This document shows positions 23,729 to 31,514 of a DNA stretch of 54,744 nt, piece after piece. The notes beneath the pieces are model-generated. The model did no database searches and had not been told where the DNA came from. It saw only the letters and a list, made by a program, of their open reading frames with translations. This DNA comes from a virus. Both the position numbers and the translations under genes were made by a program. Numbering within the stretch: the first letter of the stretch is position 1; every line of letters begins with the position of its first letter. Location: positions 1-54,744 of IMG/VR virus record IMGVR_UViG_3300028573_000021; one strand, given 5' to 3'.

Positions 23729-23740
23729 CCGCCTAAACGC
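23729..23740 (-). promoter_or_regulatory. TTAG-type operator-like site upstream of the gp4-like gene
   Basis: On the minus strand this reads GCGTTTAGGCGG, 11 of 12 bases matching the consensus CCGTTTAGGCGG. It lies just upstream of the gp4-like start. No clear -35/-10 pair accompanies it, so it may be chance or a weaker regulatory site. Confidence 0.35.
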
Positions 23741-23796
23741 CGCCTTGCAGGCCGCCGCAGAGTGCTGCGACGGCCCCATTGCAAGGGATGCTGCCC

Positions 23797-24507
23797 TCAG
23801 ATTTCCGCCGTCTCCTTGGCGCGATCCTGCGCGCTGCGCACCTTCTCGCGGAGGGCCGGCGTCTTCATGCGGGCGTCGATGTGAATGCCGAGCTCGCCGG
23901 CAAGCTCGATCAGCGTCTGCCGGTCCAGTTCCTCGGATGCCGGCACGGCGGGCTTGCGGCCCGATGCGGCGGCCTGCGCTTCGTCGGGCTGGTCAAACCA
24001 GCCGTCGCCGAGCGCATCTTCCTCGCGGGCGTTGTTCACCAGCACGGGGCGCTTGGACGGGTGGAACTTCCATGCCGGGTAGAGCTTCGCCTCGCCCATG
24101 CCGTACTCGGCCTGCCAGCCGGCGCGGACGGCGGCTTCCTCGTTGGCATCCTGCACGACAATCTGCGGCGGCGTCATGCGGACTGGGTACTCGCGCTCGG
24201 CATAGTAGGCGCGGATGTACTCCTGCCCCTGCGGCTCGTTGCGCGGCCACGGCAGCGGATCGTTCCATTTGGTGCGCAGAGCGGCTTCCTGCTTGGCGTC
24301 GGCGACTTCGATTTCCGGCGGCGTGAGCGCCTTCGGATAGGGCTGGTACTCGTACACGTAGTCCGGGTTCACACCCCGGATCATGTTCTGCGGCAGCAAC
24401 CCCGACACGCGGTGCTGGCGCATCTGCGATGTCTGCGAAGCCAAAAAGGCCAGCGCCGCCTGGATTGCTTGCGGCGTCATACCGCTTGGCAAGTTCATCT
24501 GAACCAT
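23797..24507 (-). CDS. Virion-region protein of unknown function with tandem PxxIxVxDAxxEAA segments
   Basis: A 236-aa protein, MVQMNLPSGMTPQAIQAALA. It contains two related segments, LTPPEIEVADAKQEAALRTKW and MTPPQIVVQDANEEAAVRAGW, and a third (RPVLVNNAREEDALGDGW): a repeated short module of 45-55 residues. A C-terminal SAP- or HeH-like helix pair is possible (RQTLIELAGELGIHID). It lies between coat and gp4-like, where head decoration or completion proteins are common. Confidence 0.6.
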   Translation of the reverse strand: MVQMNLPSGMTPQAIQAALAFLASQTSQMRQHRVSGLLPQNMIRGVNPDYVYEYQPYPKALTPPEIEVADAKQEAALRTKWNDPLPWPRNEPQGQEYIRAYYAEREYPVRMTPPQIVVQDANEEAAVRAGWQAEYGMGEAKLYPAWKFHPSKRPVLVNNAREEDALGDGWFDQPDEAQAAASGRKPAVPASEELDRQTLIELAGELGIHIDARMKTPALREKVRSAQDRAKETAEI

Positions 24508-24567
24508 TTGTGTCTCACTCTCCCAAGGATGGTGACACGCAACCGTCGCCGCGTGTCACCGGCTGCT

Positions 24568-25788
24568 CTAGCTCGTGCTGTCGGCGATGACGCACGCCCA
24601 CTCGGGACGCACCGCGAGATAACCGTACAGCACATCGAGACGGTCGATGGCCTGATCGGTCTGCGGATTGTACGCGAGCACCGCCCGCATCGCCACGCCA
24701 TCGAACATCGAGCGAGACCGCTCCCACACGCCCTCGGGCAGTTCGAGGTCGGCCGTCGCCATCGTGACGGCATCGGGCTGCCATGCGATGTTCTTGATGA
24801 ACGTCGAGGACGCCGGGTTGACGAGCAGGATGGTCGCGCCATCCGCCGGAGACGCGTCGACGGTCTGGTACTGGACGCCGTTCGCACCGGACGGAGCCAC
24901 GAGCGCCGGGTAGATCGGGATCGCGGTTGCGCCGGAGGCCACAGCGGAGGTCACGACAAACTGCCGCAGCTTGCCGAGCGACTGGCGGGTCAGGCGGTTG
25001 ATCGCATTCACGCCGGCAAGCGTGATGAAGTCGCCAGCGGTCAGCGTGCCGGTGATGGCGTTGGTGACGAGCGTGCTGGTGCCCGTCTGGCCCGCGCCCT
25101 TGACGGTGCCGGTGGAAAACGTCCCAGTCACGTGGTTGATGGTCGTCTGGTCCTCGAACCATCGGAACCCGAGCGCGTCGTACATGGTGCCTTCCATGTA
25201 CTGCCGGCTGATCGCCGGAGCCGGGTTGAGCAGCCCGGACAGCGTGCTGACAACGCTCGCGGCAGTGCTTGGGCTCATCACGATCTTGCGCTGACCGGGA
25301 GGCGCGGACTGGTTCATCAGCGCGGCGCGGGCCTGCAGGACGGTGAACTGCGTCGGGTGAGTGATCGCGCCCGAGCCGTCGAGGTTGGCGACGTAGTTCG
25401 ACACGCCGCCCTCAAGACCGGCCATGATCGTGTAGGCGACATTCGCGGTCAGGAACGCGATCTTCGGCGCAAGAATGCGTTCAACGTAGTCTTCCAACTG
25501 CATCGTGCGCTCAACCGACGAGAACGACACGTCGACGCCCGACTGGGTAGCCAGCGTCATGACGATCTGCGTTTCGTTGGTGTCCTGCGGCTGCGCGGCC
25601 GGTCCCTGGCGAACCGTGTATTCGTTCGGCAGGCGGATGCGCAGGCTGGTGCCGATCTTCGCGCCGTCGCGGGCGAACTGATCGTCATACTGGGTGTTCA
25701 GGTTCTGGATGAAATAGTTGGTGTTTTTCCAGATCCGCACGGCAGCGCGCGTGATCATGGAAATGGTGAGAAGGCTGTTGCCGGCCAT
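24568..25788 (-). CDS. Major capsid (coat) protein, P22 gp5-like
   Basis: A 406-aa protein, MAGNSLLTISMITRAAVRIW. It has QYDDQFARDGAKIGTSLRIR, PAAQPQDTNETQIVMTLATQ and VSFSSVERTMQLEDYVERIL, all features of the P22 coat family (P22 gp5 is 430 aa). It forms the icosahedral shell with the HK97 fold plus a telokin-like insertion domain. It lies directly after the scaffold, with a 250-bp structured leader upstream. Confidence 0.9.
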   Translation of the reverse strand: MAGNSLLTISMITRAAVRIWKNTNYFIQNLNTQYDDQFARDGAKIGTSLRIRLPNEYTVRQGPAAQPQDTNETQIVMTLATQSGVDVSFSSVERTMQLEDYVERILAPKIAFLTANVAYTIMAGLEGGVSNYVANLDGSGAITHPTQFTVLQARAALMNQSAPPGQRKIVMSPSTAASVVSTLSGLLNPAPAISRQYMEGTMYDALGFRWFEDQTTINHVTGTFSTGTVKGAGQTGTSTLVTNAITGTLTAGDFITLAGVNAINRLTRQSLGKLRQFVVTSAVASGATAIPIYPALVAPSGANGVQYQTVDASPADGATILLVNPASSTFIKNIAWQPDAVTMATADLELPEGVWERSRSMFDGVAMRAVLAYNPQTDQAIDRLDVLYGYLAVRPEWACVIADSTS

Positions 25789-26037
25789 TGGGGGACAAGG
25801 CTCCGATCAGAGAAGGATCGCGCCGTCTTTGGCGGGCGCGGTGCTCCTCGGTGCTCGAGTCCGGAGGGAATTAACGAGCGCCTCGGCATATCCGCCGGTC
25901 GGACCCCGCTGCCCGAGTGCGGAGAATTTACGGGCCTCTCGGTGTTTAACGCCTACCGGTCGGCGGTCCGCATATCGCTGCGAACCGGCGGATTACACGG
26001 CAGAATACAATAACTGCCGCGAAACAGGCAACGGGGG
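25789..26037 (-). promoter_or_regulatory. Structured leader between scaffold and coat genes
   Basis: No coding frame is supported here. On the minus strand there are two copies of a related element, each bounded by CCGAG...CTCG arms: copy A at 25910-25942 and copy B at 25852-25886. They share TAAATTC/TTAATTC and TCCGNACTCGNGCA cores. A perfect 6-bp hairpin CGGCAG/CTGCCG spans 25998-26019, and TCCGCCGGT/ACCGGCGGA arms flank the region. It may set coat expression relative to scaffold. Confidence 0.45.
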
Positions 26038-26955
26038 TTAGTGCGCCCTCGGCTGCTTCAGAATTTTCTCGTCCATCATCCGGAAAAAGTCCTTGTCGGA
26101 CATCTCGTCGCGGAACGTATCTTCCACGCGTGACGCGCCCTTGACGGGGCGGATCGGGGCAGGCGGTTCGTCGTCATCGCTGCGTCGACCACGCGCAGGC
26201 GGATCGTCCTGCTTGCCCTTGGCCCGCGTTGTTGCGAGACGCGCAAGCGCCGCCGCCTGCCGGATGGGCGAGAGCTTGAGAAACGATTCGATCTCCGGCG
26301 CGTCTTCCTGGCCGAGTGTGTAAATCGCCTTGGCCGCATCGCGCTCGCTGCCGGTCGCCTCAATCGCGATCGCGATCAGGTTTGACGGGCCACCGACAAG
26401 ATCGGAGATTTTGTTACACGCGGCGTCGAACGCTTCCTTGGTGTACGTCGAGTTGCCCTGCGAGACAAAATTCTCAAGCTGAATTTCGAGCCGGGCGTCG
26501 GCGCGGGCCTGGGCGCGGATTTCTTCCTCGGTGCGCTGACGCGGTGCGGGTTTCTCTTCCGGCTTCGGCGGATTGGTGATCGCGTCCAGCCGCTTCTGCA
26601 TGTCCTCGATGGACTTCTCAAGCTTGCGGCGCTTGACGGCTTCCTCGTTCAGCCGCTCAACCGGGACCATGCGCGGAGAGGCAGCCTTTTTGCCCTTGGT
26701 TTTCTTCCCGGCATCTTCCTTTTCCGAAGCGTCTTCATCCACTTCGGAACCGGCAGTCTCCGCATTTTCTTCGGCGGCGGCGGCTTCAGCGGCCGATCGC
26801 TCGCCATCAGCGCCCTCCGCATCGGCACTTCCTGCGTCATCGGCAGCGCTCCTCGCAGCAGCAGGCTTGTCCGCAGCCGCAGCCTCGGCAGCGGCATCCT
26901 CGGCCGCAACCTCGGCCAGCAAATCAGCGATCGGACTGCGCAGTTCTTGAGCCAT
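26038..26955 (-). CDS. Scaffolding protein, P22 gp8-like
   Basis: A 305-aa, highly charged helical protein. The N-terminus is Ala/Glu/Asp-rich (AAEDAAAEAAAADKPAAARS). A coiled coil lies near residues 100-125 (EEAVKRRKLEKSIEDMQKRL). The C-terminal part is basic and acidic in turn (RVEDTFRDEMSDKDFFRMMD). Size, charge and position directly before coat fit P22 scaffold, which guides procapsid assembly and then exits. Confidence 0.78.
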   Translation of the reverse strand: MAQELRSPIADLLAEVAAEDAAAEAAAADKPAAARSAADDAGSADAEGADGERSAAEAAAAEENAETAGSEVDEDASEKEDAGKKTKGKKAASPRMVPVERLNEEAVKRRKLEKSIEDMQKRLDAITNPPKPEEKPAPRQRTEEEIRAQARADARLEIQLENFVSQGNSTYTKEAFDAACNKISDLVGGPSNLIAIAIEATGSERDAAKAIYTLGQEDAPEIESFLKLSPIRQAAALARLATTRAKGKQDDPPARGRRSDDDEPPAPIRPVKGASRVEDTFRDEMSDKDFFRMMDEKILKQPRAH

Positions 26956-26966
26956 CGTCGGTGTCC

Positions 26967-27359
26967 TCAGTAGGTCACATCAAGGCGGATGATGAATCTG
27001 TCTGACCAAATATTGTATCCAATGGCGCCGCGCACACCTACTCCAGACACGGTTTCTGCGGCTGCATCCCACACACCTTCTGGCTTGACCAGAGGTTCCC
27101 CCAACAGTCGAAACTGTCCCACCTTTTTGATAAGCGCGTCTGCAGCCGGCGAAAGCACGCGCCTTGAGAACTCCGAAAGGGGTAACACCATGTCGGCCGA
27201 ATTGTACGCAATATCCACGCCAGCCTGCGATACGTAGGGAGCAAAATGCGGGACAGCACCCTGCTTTTTGCTGAGCAAGCGAGCCATTTCCTTAGTTATT
27301 TCTTGCATAGTTAGCATGCGTAACGCAGCGGGGGTTGCATCAGGCTGCTCCCATTTCAT
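26967..27359 (-). CDS. Unknown protein of the portal-scaffold interval, Pro/Val-rich C-terminus
   Basis: A 130-aa protein, MKWEQPDATPAALRMLTMQE. The second half (VLPLSEFSRRVLSPAADALI, AAETVSGVGVRGAIGYNIW) appears beta-structured. Base composition is less GC-biased here than in its neighbours. The start overlaps the upstream gene (ATGA). No family recognised; possibly a head decoration or accessory protein. Confidence 0.55.
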   Translation of the reverse strand: MKWEQPDATPAALRMLTMQEITKEMARLLSKKQGAVPHFAPYVSQAGVDIAYNSADMVLPLSEFSRRVLSPAADALIKKVGQFRLLGEPLVKPEGVWDAAAETVSGVGVRGAIGYNIWSDRFIIRLDVTY

Positions 27360-27883
27360 GCGGCCTTCTCCTCCTTCATTCCCTTTTTCAGTTCGCGCAA
27401 ATGGGCGCGGTCATCTTCATCTTCGAACATTCGCAGGTCCAAATCGCGCGGGACGCGGCGCACCTTTTCGTGCTCGGCGGCCTTGATGTAGTCGTCCATC
27501 GCACCGCAATATTCTTTCCAGATCGGCCCATACTCGCGCTCAACGTATCGCCGCTCCTCGTGGTTGGCGACGCGGTGCGCGTCCTCATACTCTAGGCCGT
27601 CCTCCGTCATCAGAAGCCACTCGGTAGCCTCATGAACCGCCGTTGTGGCCCACGTATTGATCGACTTGCCCGCGATCTTGATCGTTTTCGGCAAGTCACG
27701 ATCGGGGTAGATGCGCGCGAAATTCGTCGACCGGCCGACAAGGTAGGGATTATCGAATCCGGGTACGAACTTCGCCTTCTTGATCAGGTCGCGAACGCGC
27801 GCGCGGAAAGTCGGCGTGACATACGCCAACAGCTTCTCGGGCAATCCGTCCTGATGACGGTGGCGCTTGTGGCCGGCTGACAC
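27356..27883 (-). CDS. Unknown protein with a zincin-like HExxE motif
   Basis: A 175-aa protein starting MSAGHKRHRHQDGLPEKLLA. It contains AVHEATEWLLMTEDGLEYED and then AHRVANHEERRYVER. The His/Glu pattern (HEATE, later H-x4-HE) is reminiscent of a metal site but is not a standard HExxH. The C-terminus is highly charged and helical. A virion protease cannot be claimed; related phage proteins are usually listed as hypothetical. Confidence 0.6.
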   Translation of the reverse strand: MSAGHKRHRHQDGLPEKLLAYVTPTFRARVRDLIKKAKFVPGFDNPYLVGRSTNFARIYPDRDLPKTIKIAGKSINTWATTAVHEATEWLLMTEDGLEYEDAHRVANHEERRYVEREYGPIWKEYCGAMDDYIKAAEHEKVRRVPRDLDLRMFEDEDDRAHLRELKKGMKEEKAA

Positions 27884-28173
27884 TATCCGCGACCTCGCCC
27901 GCCGGTCTTGAACCCGCCACCTAGCGCAGCGTCAATGCTCGCGGTGTGCTCCGCCGCGTGCTTCTTGACCGCGCTCATCATCGCCCGGTCGCGCTTGATC
28001 TCCTCGGCGCGCAAGATCGTGTCCAGCGCTGATCGGACCATGTGCGGGTCGAACGTGTCCTTGCCCGACTTGCTCATCGGACCGCCCATCTTGCTGGCCT
28101 CATCGGGTCGCGCGGGCTTCGGCGCGGCGGGAGACAGTTTCTTCGCCGTCTTTTTCACGAGATTGTTGACCAT
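27883..28173 (-). CDS. Basic small protein of the virion region
   Basis: A 96-aa protein, MVNNLVKKTAKKLSPAAPKP, strongly basic and Lys-rich, ending GGGFKTGGRGRG. It is mainly helical in the middle (DTILRAEEIKRDRAMMSAV). The basic composition suggests nucleic-acid contact or an internal virion role. The start abuts the next gene and the end overlaps by one base. Confidence 0.55.
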   Translation of the reverse strand: MVNNLVKKTAKKLSPAAPKPARPDEASKMGGPMSKSGKDTFDPHMVRSALDTILRAEEIKRDRAMMSAVKKHAAEHTASIDAALGGGFKTGGRGRG

Positions 28174-28174
28174 T

Positions 28175-28459
28175 TTACAGCCCTATCACGGAGTCGTTGA
28201 GTGCATACGTTGCGATTACCGATTTCTCAATTGAACCATGTTTGGCGATGCTCTTGGCGATATAGTTTGGATCGCGGAGCCCGGCGTCATGCAGATGATT
28301 GCACCGCTCGTCAAAATCGTCATACATGGCCCGCCCCAGCGCAAGCCACGCTTCTATCTTCAGCACGAACGAACGATCGAACCGACCACAGGCAATTTTG
28401 GCCGCCGCCCGATGATCAGGCTTTATATGCAGATACACTGGTTTCTTTAGCATCCTCAT
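28175..28459 (-). CDS. Unknown 94-aa protein
   Basis: MRMLKKPVYLHIKPDHRAAA, with helical RSFVLKIEAWLALGRAMYDD and ending SVIATYALNDSVIGL. ATG at 28459 overlaps the upstream stop (ATGA). No domain recognised. It lies in the small-gene cluster between portal and scaffold. Confidence 0.55.
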   Translation of the reverse strand: MRMLKKPVYLHIKPDHRAAAKIACGRFDRSFVLKIEAWLALGRAMYDDFDERCNHLHDAGLRDPNYIAKSIAKHGSIEKSVIATYALNDSVIGL

Positions 28460-28782
28460 GAGTGAAATATCTTCCTCTCCATCGTCCCCGGATGGTCCGG
28501 GCGAAGCATCAACGCGCCGCCGAGAGTGACCGGCCGGCGCGCCCGATCCTCGATCAGCGCCTCGTAAATCGCCTCTTTCTGATGCGGCGGCACTTCGGCA
28601 TCCGAGCGCCGCAGCATGTCGGTCAGGATCGTGCGCGCCGTTTCGATGTGCATCGGCCACGTCCGCGCGATGAACACCCGCACGTCGGGCCAGATCGCGC
28701 GGAACCGCTCCGAGCGCTTGGCGTCCTCGTAAAACTCGCCGGCAATCTCGCGGCAGACGTGCTGGATCATCTGGACGGTCAT
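28456..28782 (-). CDS. Unknown 108-aa helical protein
   Basis: MTVQMIQHVCREIAGEFYED, mostly helical (HIETARTILTDMLRRSDAEV), with a basic tail. The MTVQM start is shared with the next gene upstream (MTVQMRRFQERIA), including its DNA context, which hints at a copied start region. ATGA overlap at both ends. Confidence 0.6.
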   Translation of the reverse strand: MTVQMIQHVCREIAGEFYEDAKRSERFRAIWPDVRVFIARTWPMHIETARTILTDMLRRSDAEVPPHQKEAIYEALIEDRARRPVTLGGALMLRPDHPGTMERKIFHS

Positions 28783-28994
28783 GGACCGGATTTAACCTCA
28801 TACGATGTTGGAATCCGGATGCGAAGAATAGAACCTGGCTCGGGTTCTGGGTGGCCTAAAATGGACCACAGAGAAAGCTTTGGGACGCCGTTTGGATACA
28901 GTCTTTTCAAGCGCCGTCTAGCGCGTGCCATGCCCCGATACTCATTGCGTCGTGTCGCAATTCGTTCTTGGAATCGACGCATCTGGACGGTCAT
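28779..28994 (-). CDS. Unknown 71-aa basic protein
   Basis: MTVQMRRFQERIATRRNEYR, very Arg-rich in the first 30 residues, then PNGVPKLSLWSILGHPEPEP. It shares the MTVQM opening with the downstream gene. ATGA overlaps at both ends support translation. Function unknown. Confidence 0.5.
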   Translation of the reverse strand: MTVQMRRFQERIATRRNEYRGMARARRRLKRLYPNGVPKLSLWSILGHPEPEPGSILRIRIPTSYEVKSGP

Positions 28995-29275
28995 GACGGG
29001 TCCGACCCCTTATTGTCTGGGTTCGCCCGCGCCTGAGCCATGGAATGAAGTTGCATTTGCAGCATCATCCCGGAACACGCGCCGACTAACGCAGGAACCG
29101 TGGAAGACGATGACCATGTATGCGAACACGACACGCGGTCGGCGCGGACATAGGCGACGGCAACGGACGACACCTTTCCCTCTTTCGCCATATCGAGCAT
29201 GGTTTGCAGAACGCGAATAACGTCGATCTGCTCTTGTGTCGTTGCCGTCTGCAACTGGCGTATCTCTGCACTCAT
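28991..29275 (-). CDS. Unknown 94-aa protein after the portal
   Basis: MSAEIRQLQTATTQEQIDVI with helical RVLQTMLDMAKEGKVSSVAV, then a Ser/Thr-rich segment and a C-terminal helix (SGMMLQMQLHSMAQARAN). The start follows the portal stop by one base. Similar short proteins with the KVSSVAVAYV pattern occur in other phages with no known role. Confidence 0.55.
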   Translation of the reverse strand: MSAEIRQLQTATTQEQIDVIRVLQTMLDMAKEGKVSSVAVAYVRADRVSCSHTWSSSSTVPALVGACSGMMLQMQLHSMAQARANPDNKGSDPS

Positions 29276-29276
29276 C

Positions 29277-31514
29277 CTATGCTCCTGCCTCCGCTGGCTG
29301 CACGATCGGGTCTTTCGTGTAATCCTCGCCCGATGGCGTCGAGCCGGTGGGCGGCGTCGCCCCGTTCGCCGGCTTGACGATCGGGTCTTTAGTATAATCG
29401 CCACCGGCCGCAGCGCCAGCATTCTCACCGGGCAATCCACCGCCTGGCCCCATCATCTCCTTGAGCAACTGCGACACGATCGGGCGCAACACATCAGGGC
29501 CCAGATCAGCCTGTGCATTCCCAGCCTGCTTGAGCCGGTCGCTCTCGGCGCGGTAGCGGTCGATTTCGTTCCGCGTGTCCTTGTCCTTCAGGTCGAGTTC
29601 CTGCTTCGCCAGCTTCTCCGTCATGTCGGCGAGCAAGCCTTGCAGCGACTTCAACTGAGCCTGCGCCTCCACCAGCGCCGGGCTCGGATCGTCGCCGAGA
29701 ACCTGCGGCGGGACCATCCGCTTCAGCCGCTCCGCGATCTCCTCCGCGCCGGGAAAATCCGCATTGCGGAACATCAGGTCTCCGATGACGGTGACGAGCT
29801 GCTGGTTGGCCGTCGTGATCTGGACAAAAGCGTTCCACGCTTCCTGCCGCTTGGTGTCATAACTCGGCCCGACTTCGCTATCCACCCAGTAGCGGCCGAC
29901 TTTCGGATTGAAGATAACCCACGTTTTTTCTTGGTCATCCTTCTCTTCTGCGTAGGCGAAATCCGCTGACGGATCGATACGGATCAGCGTCTCGCTGCCA
30001 TCCTCGGCCAAAATCTGCTTCAACTGCCGCCGGCTGTAAATGTGCGGCGCAACGTCGAGGATCACGTTGCCAACCTGGCGCACGGCAATCGCCAGATTGT
30101 CAATGAAATGGTACGTCGCGTTGTCGCCCTGCCGCTGCCGCTCGTTGATCGCCCGGCCCGAGACGGCATTCGTCTGCTGCCCGAAATTCTCCTCGCGCTG
30201 GCCAGACGCCATCATCAACTCTTGCTGCGCTACCATCATCCCCTTGATGTACGCCTCAGCCATTTGCGGCGGCTCGATCGGCGTCGGAGCGGGCAGCGGG
30301 TCGCCATTCTCGTTGAACGCATTGTACGGGATGAACGGATAGTTCTGCGTATTCAGCGTCCGGTAATACGTCTCAAGGTTTTCGGTCGCGCCGACCGGGA
30401 TGAACCAGCGGGATTTTGTCTGCAACGCCACCTGTTCGACGGCGTTCGAAGTCCAGAAATTGTACATCCGCTGCGCGTCCTTGAGCGCGCGCGTGTGGCC
30501 CTTGCGGTCCATCTGGCCGGCGATGACGGTTTCCTCACCGATCACCGGAATGATCGGAATGTACCGGCCCGGCCACTTGCTGCGCTCAACGATCTTGTCG
30601 GCAGCGATCTTGTACCAGTGGATTTCGTTGTCCAGTATCTCGCGCTCTTTCAGGATCGTTTTCGGATCGATGAAATCACGGATTTTCGGCGGTATCTTCG
30701 ACCACCGCGCAACGATGTACTTTTTCTTTTCGTCGTCGCCCGCGTCCGGGTTTTCCATCAGCACGAGCTTGTCGCGCTTCTGCTTCTTGACGAAATACTC
30801 GACCACGCGGACGTGATCTTGATCGATGATGCCGCCGGCCTGCGAGTTGTTGCCGAGCGTCGTCAGCGTCAGCTTGTCCTTCATCTCCGGGTATTCTTCA
30901 AGGAACTCGGTTCGCGGAACGTCGTCGAACGCAAACGCGAACCGGCTGTCAGAGCCGTCAATCTCGCTGTGATCCGGATCAAGGAAGATATTCAGCGGGT
31001 TTTTCACCCGGCGAATGAAAATCTCCTGATCGAAACTGTCGTCCGACACATAGTCCGTAACAAGGCGGATGTAGCCAAGGCCCGATTGCGTCTGAAAATC
31101 CGACGCGGTGCCGTACGCCTGCGACGCCTTGCTGATGCGCTCGATGTGGCGGACCAGCCCCTCCCAAATCTTCGCGGCCTCGAACGTCGCCTCGTCACCG
31201 ACCGGCCGGATGTGGACCGAAGGCTTGTTTTGCTTCGCGTCGTTCGTGATTTGCAGATTGTGCTGGCGAACCTTGTTGACCGTCAGGCGCGGCTTGTACC
31301 CGTTCGGATCGTCGCGCCGCTGTGACCAGAGATAGTTCGGCCACTGCCAGCCGTTGTCCGGGTCCGCGTTGGCGAACTTGGCGTCATCGATCCACCGGGC
31401 CTGCGCCGTGCTCTCCCAACTCTGGCAGCGCTGCCAGCGGGCCTTCGCCAGTTCGATGATTTTCTCATCGCCGGTGTAAAGCTCGATGGCGTTCTGTTCG
31501 GGGGTGTCGCTCAC
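29277..31514 (-). CDS. Portal protein, P22 gp1-like
   Basis: A 745-aa protein starting at GTG 31514 (GTGA with terL). The portal core includes RWQRCQSWESTAQARWIDDA, KPRLTVNKVRQHNLQITNDA, NPLNIFLDPDHSEIDGSDSR and a long coiled stem (RQGDNATYHFIDNLAIAVRQ). The size fits P22 gp1 (725 aa). It forms the dodecameric DNA gate. The C-terminus ends with two copies of DYTKDPIV about 26 residues apart, in a flexible Gly/Pro-rich tail. Confidence 0.9.
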   Translation of the reverse strand: MSDTPEQNAIELYTGDEKIIELAKARWQRCQSWESTAQARWIDDAKFANADPDNGWQWPNYLWSQRRDDPNGYKPRLTVNKVRQHNLQITNDAKQNKPSVHIRPVGDEATFEAAKIWEGLVRHIERISKASQAYGTASDFQTQSGLGYIRLVTDYVSDDSFDQEIFIRRVKNPLNIFLDPDHSEIDGSDSRFAFAFDDVPRTEFLEEYPEMKDKLTLTTLGNNSQAGGIIDQDHVRVVEYFVKKQKRDKLVLMENPDAGDDEKKKYIVARWSKIPPKIRDFIDPKTILKEREILDNEIHWYKIAADKIVERSKWPGRYIPIIPVIGEETVIAGQMDRKGHTRALKDAQRMYNFWTSNAVEQVALQTKSRWFIPVGATENLETYYRTLNTQNYPFIPYNAFNENGDPLPAPTPIEPPQMAEAYIKGMMVAQQELMMASGQREENFGQQTNAVSGRAINERQRQGDNATYHFIDNLAIAVRQVGNVILDVAPHIYSRRQLKQILAEDGSETLIRIDPSADFAYAEEKDDQEKTWVIFNPKVGRYWVDSEVGPSYDTKRQEAWNAFVQITTANQQLVTVIGDLMFRNADFPGAEEIAERLKRMVPPQVLGDDPSPALVEAQAQLKSLQGLLADMTEKLAKQELDLKDKDTRNEIDRYRAESDRLKQAGNAQADLGPDVLRPIVSQLLKEMMGPGGGLPGENAGAAAGGDYTKDPIVKPANGATPPTGSTPSGEDYTKDPIVQPAEAGA

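Noticed and set aside
23779-26013. 744-codon open frame on the plus strand
   Set aside because: It lies antisense to the gp4-like, coat and neighbouring genes, runs through their leader, and has Arg/His-rich, low-complexity composition. It is an artefact of high GC.
30042-31325. 427-codon open frame opposite the portal gene
   Set aside because: Arg/Val/Leu-rich shadow of the portal coding strand with no recognisable domain or ribosome site.
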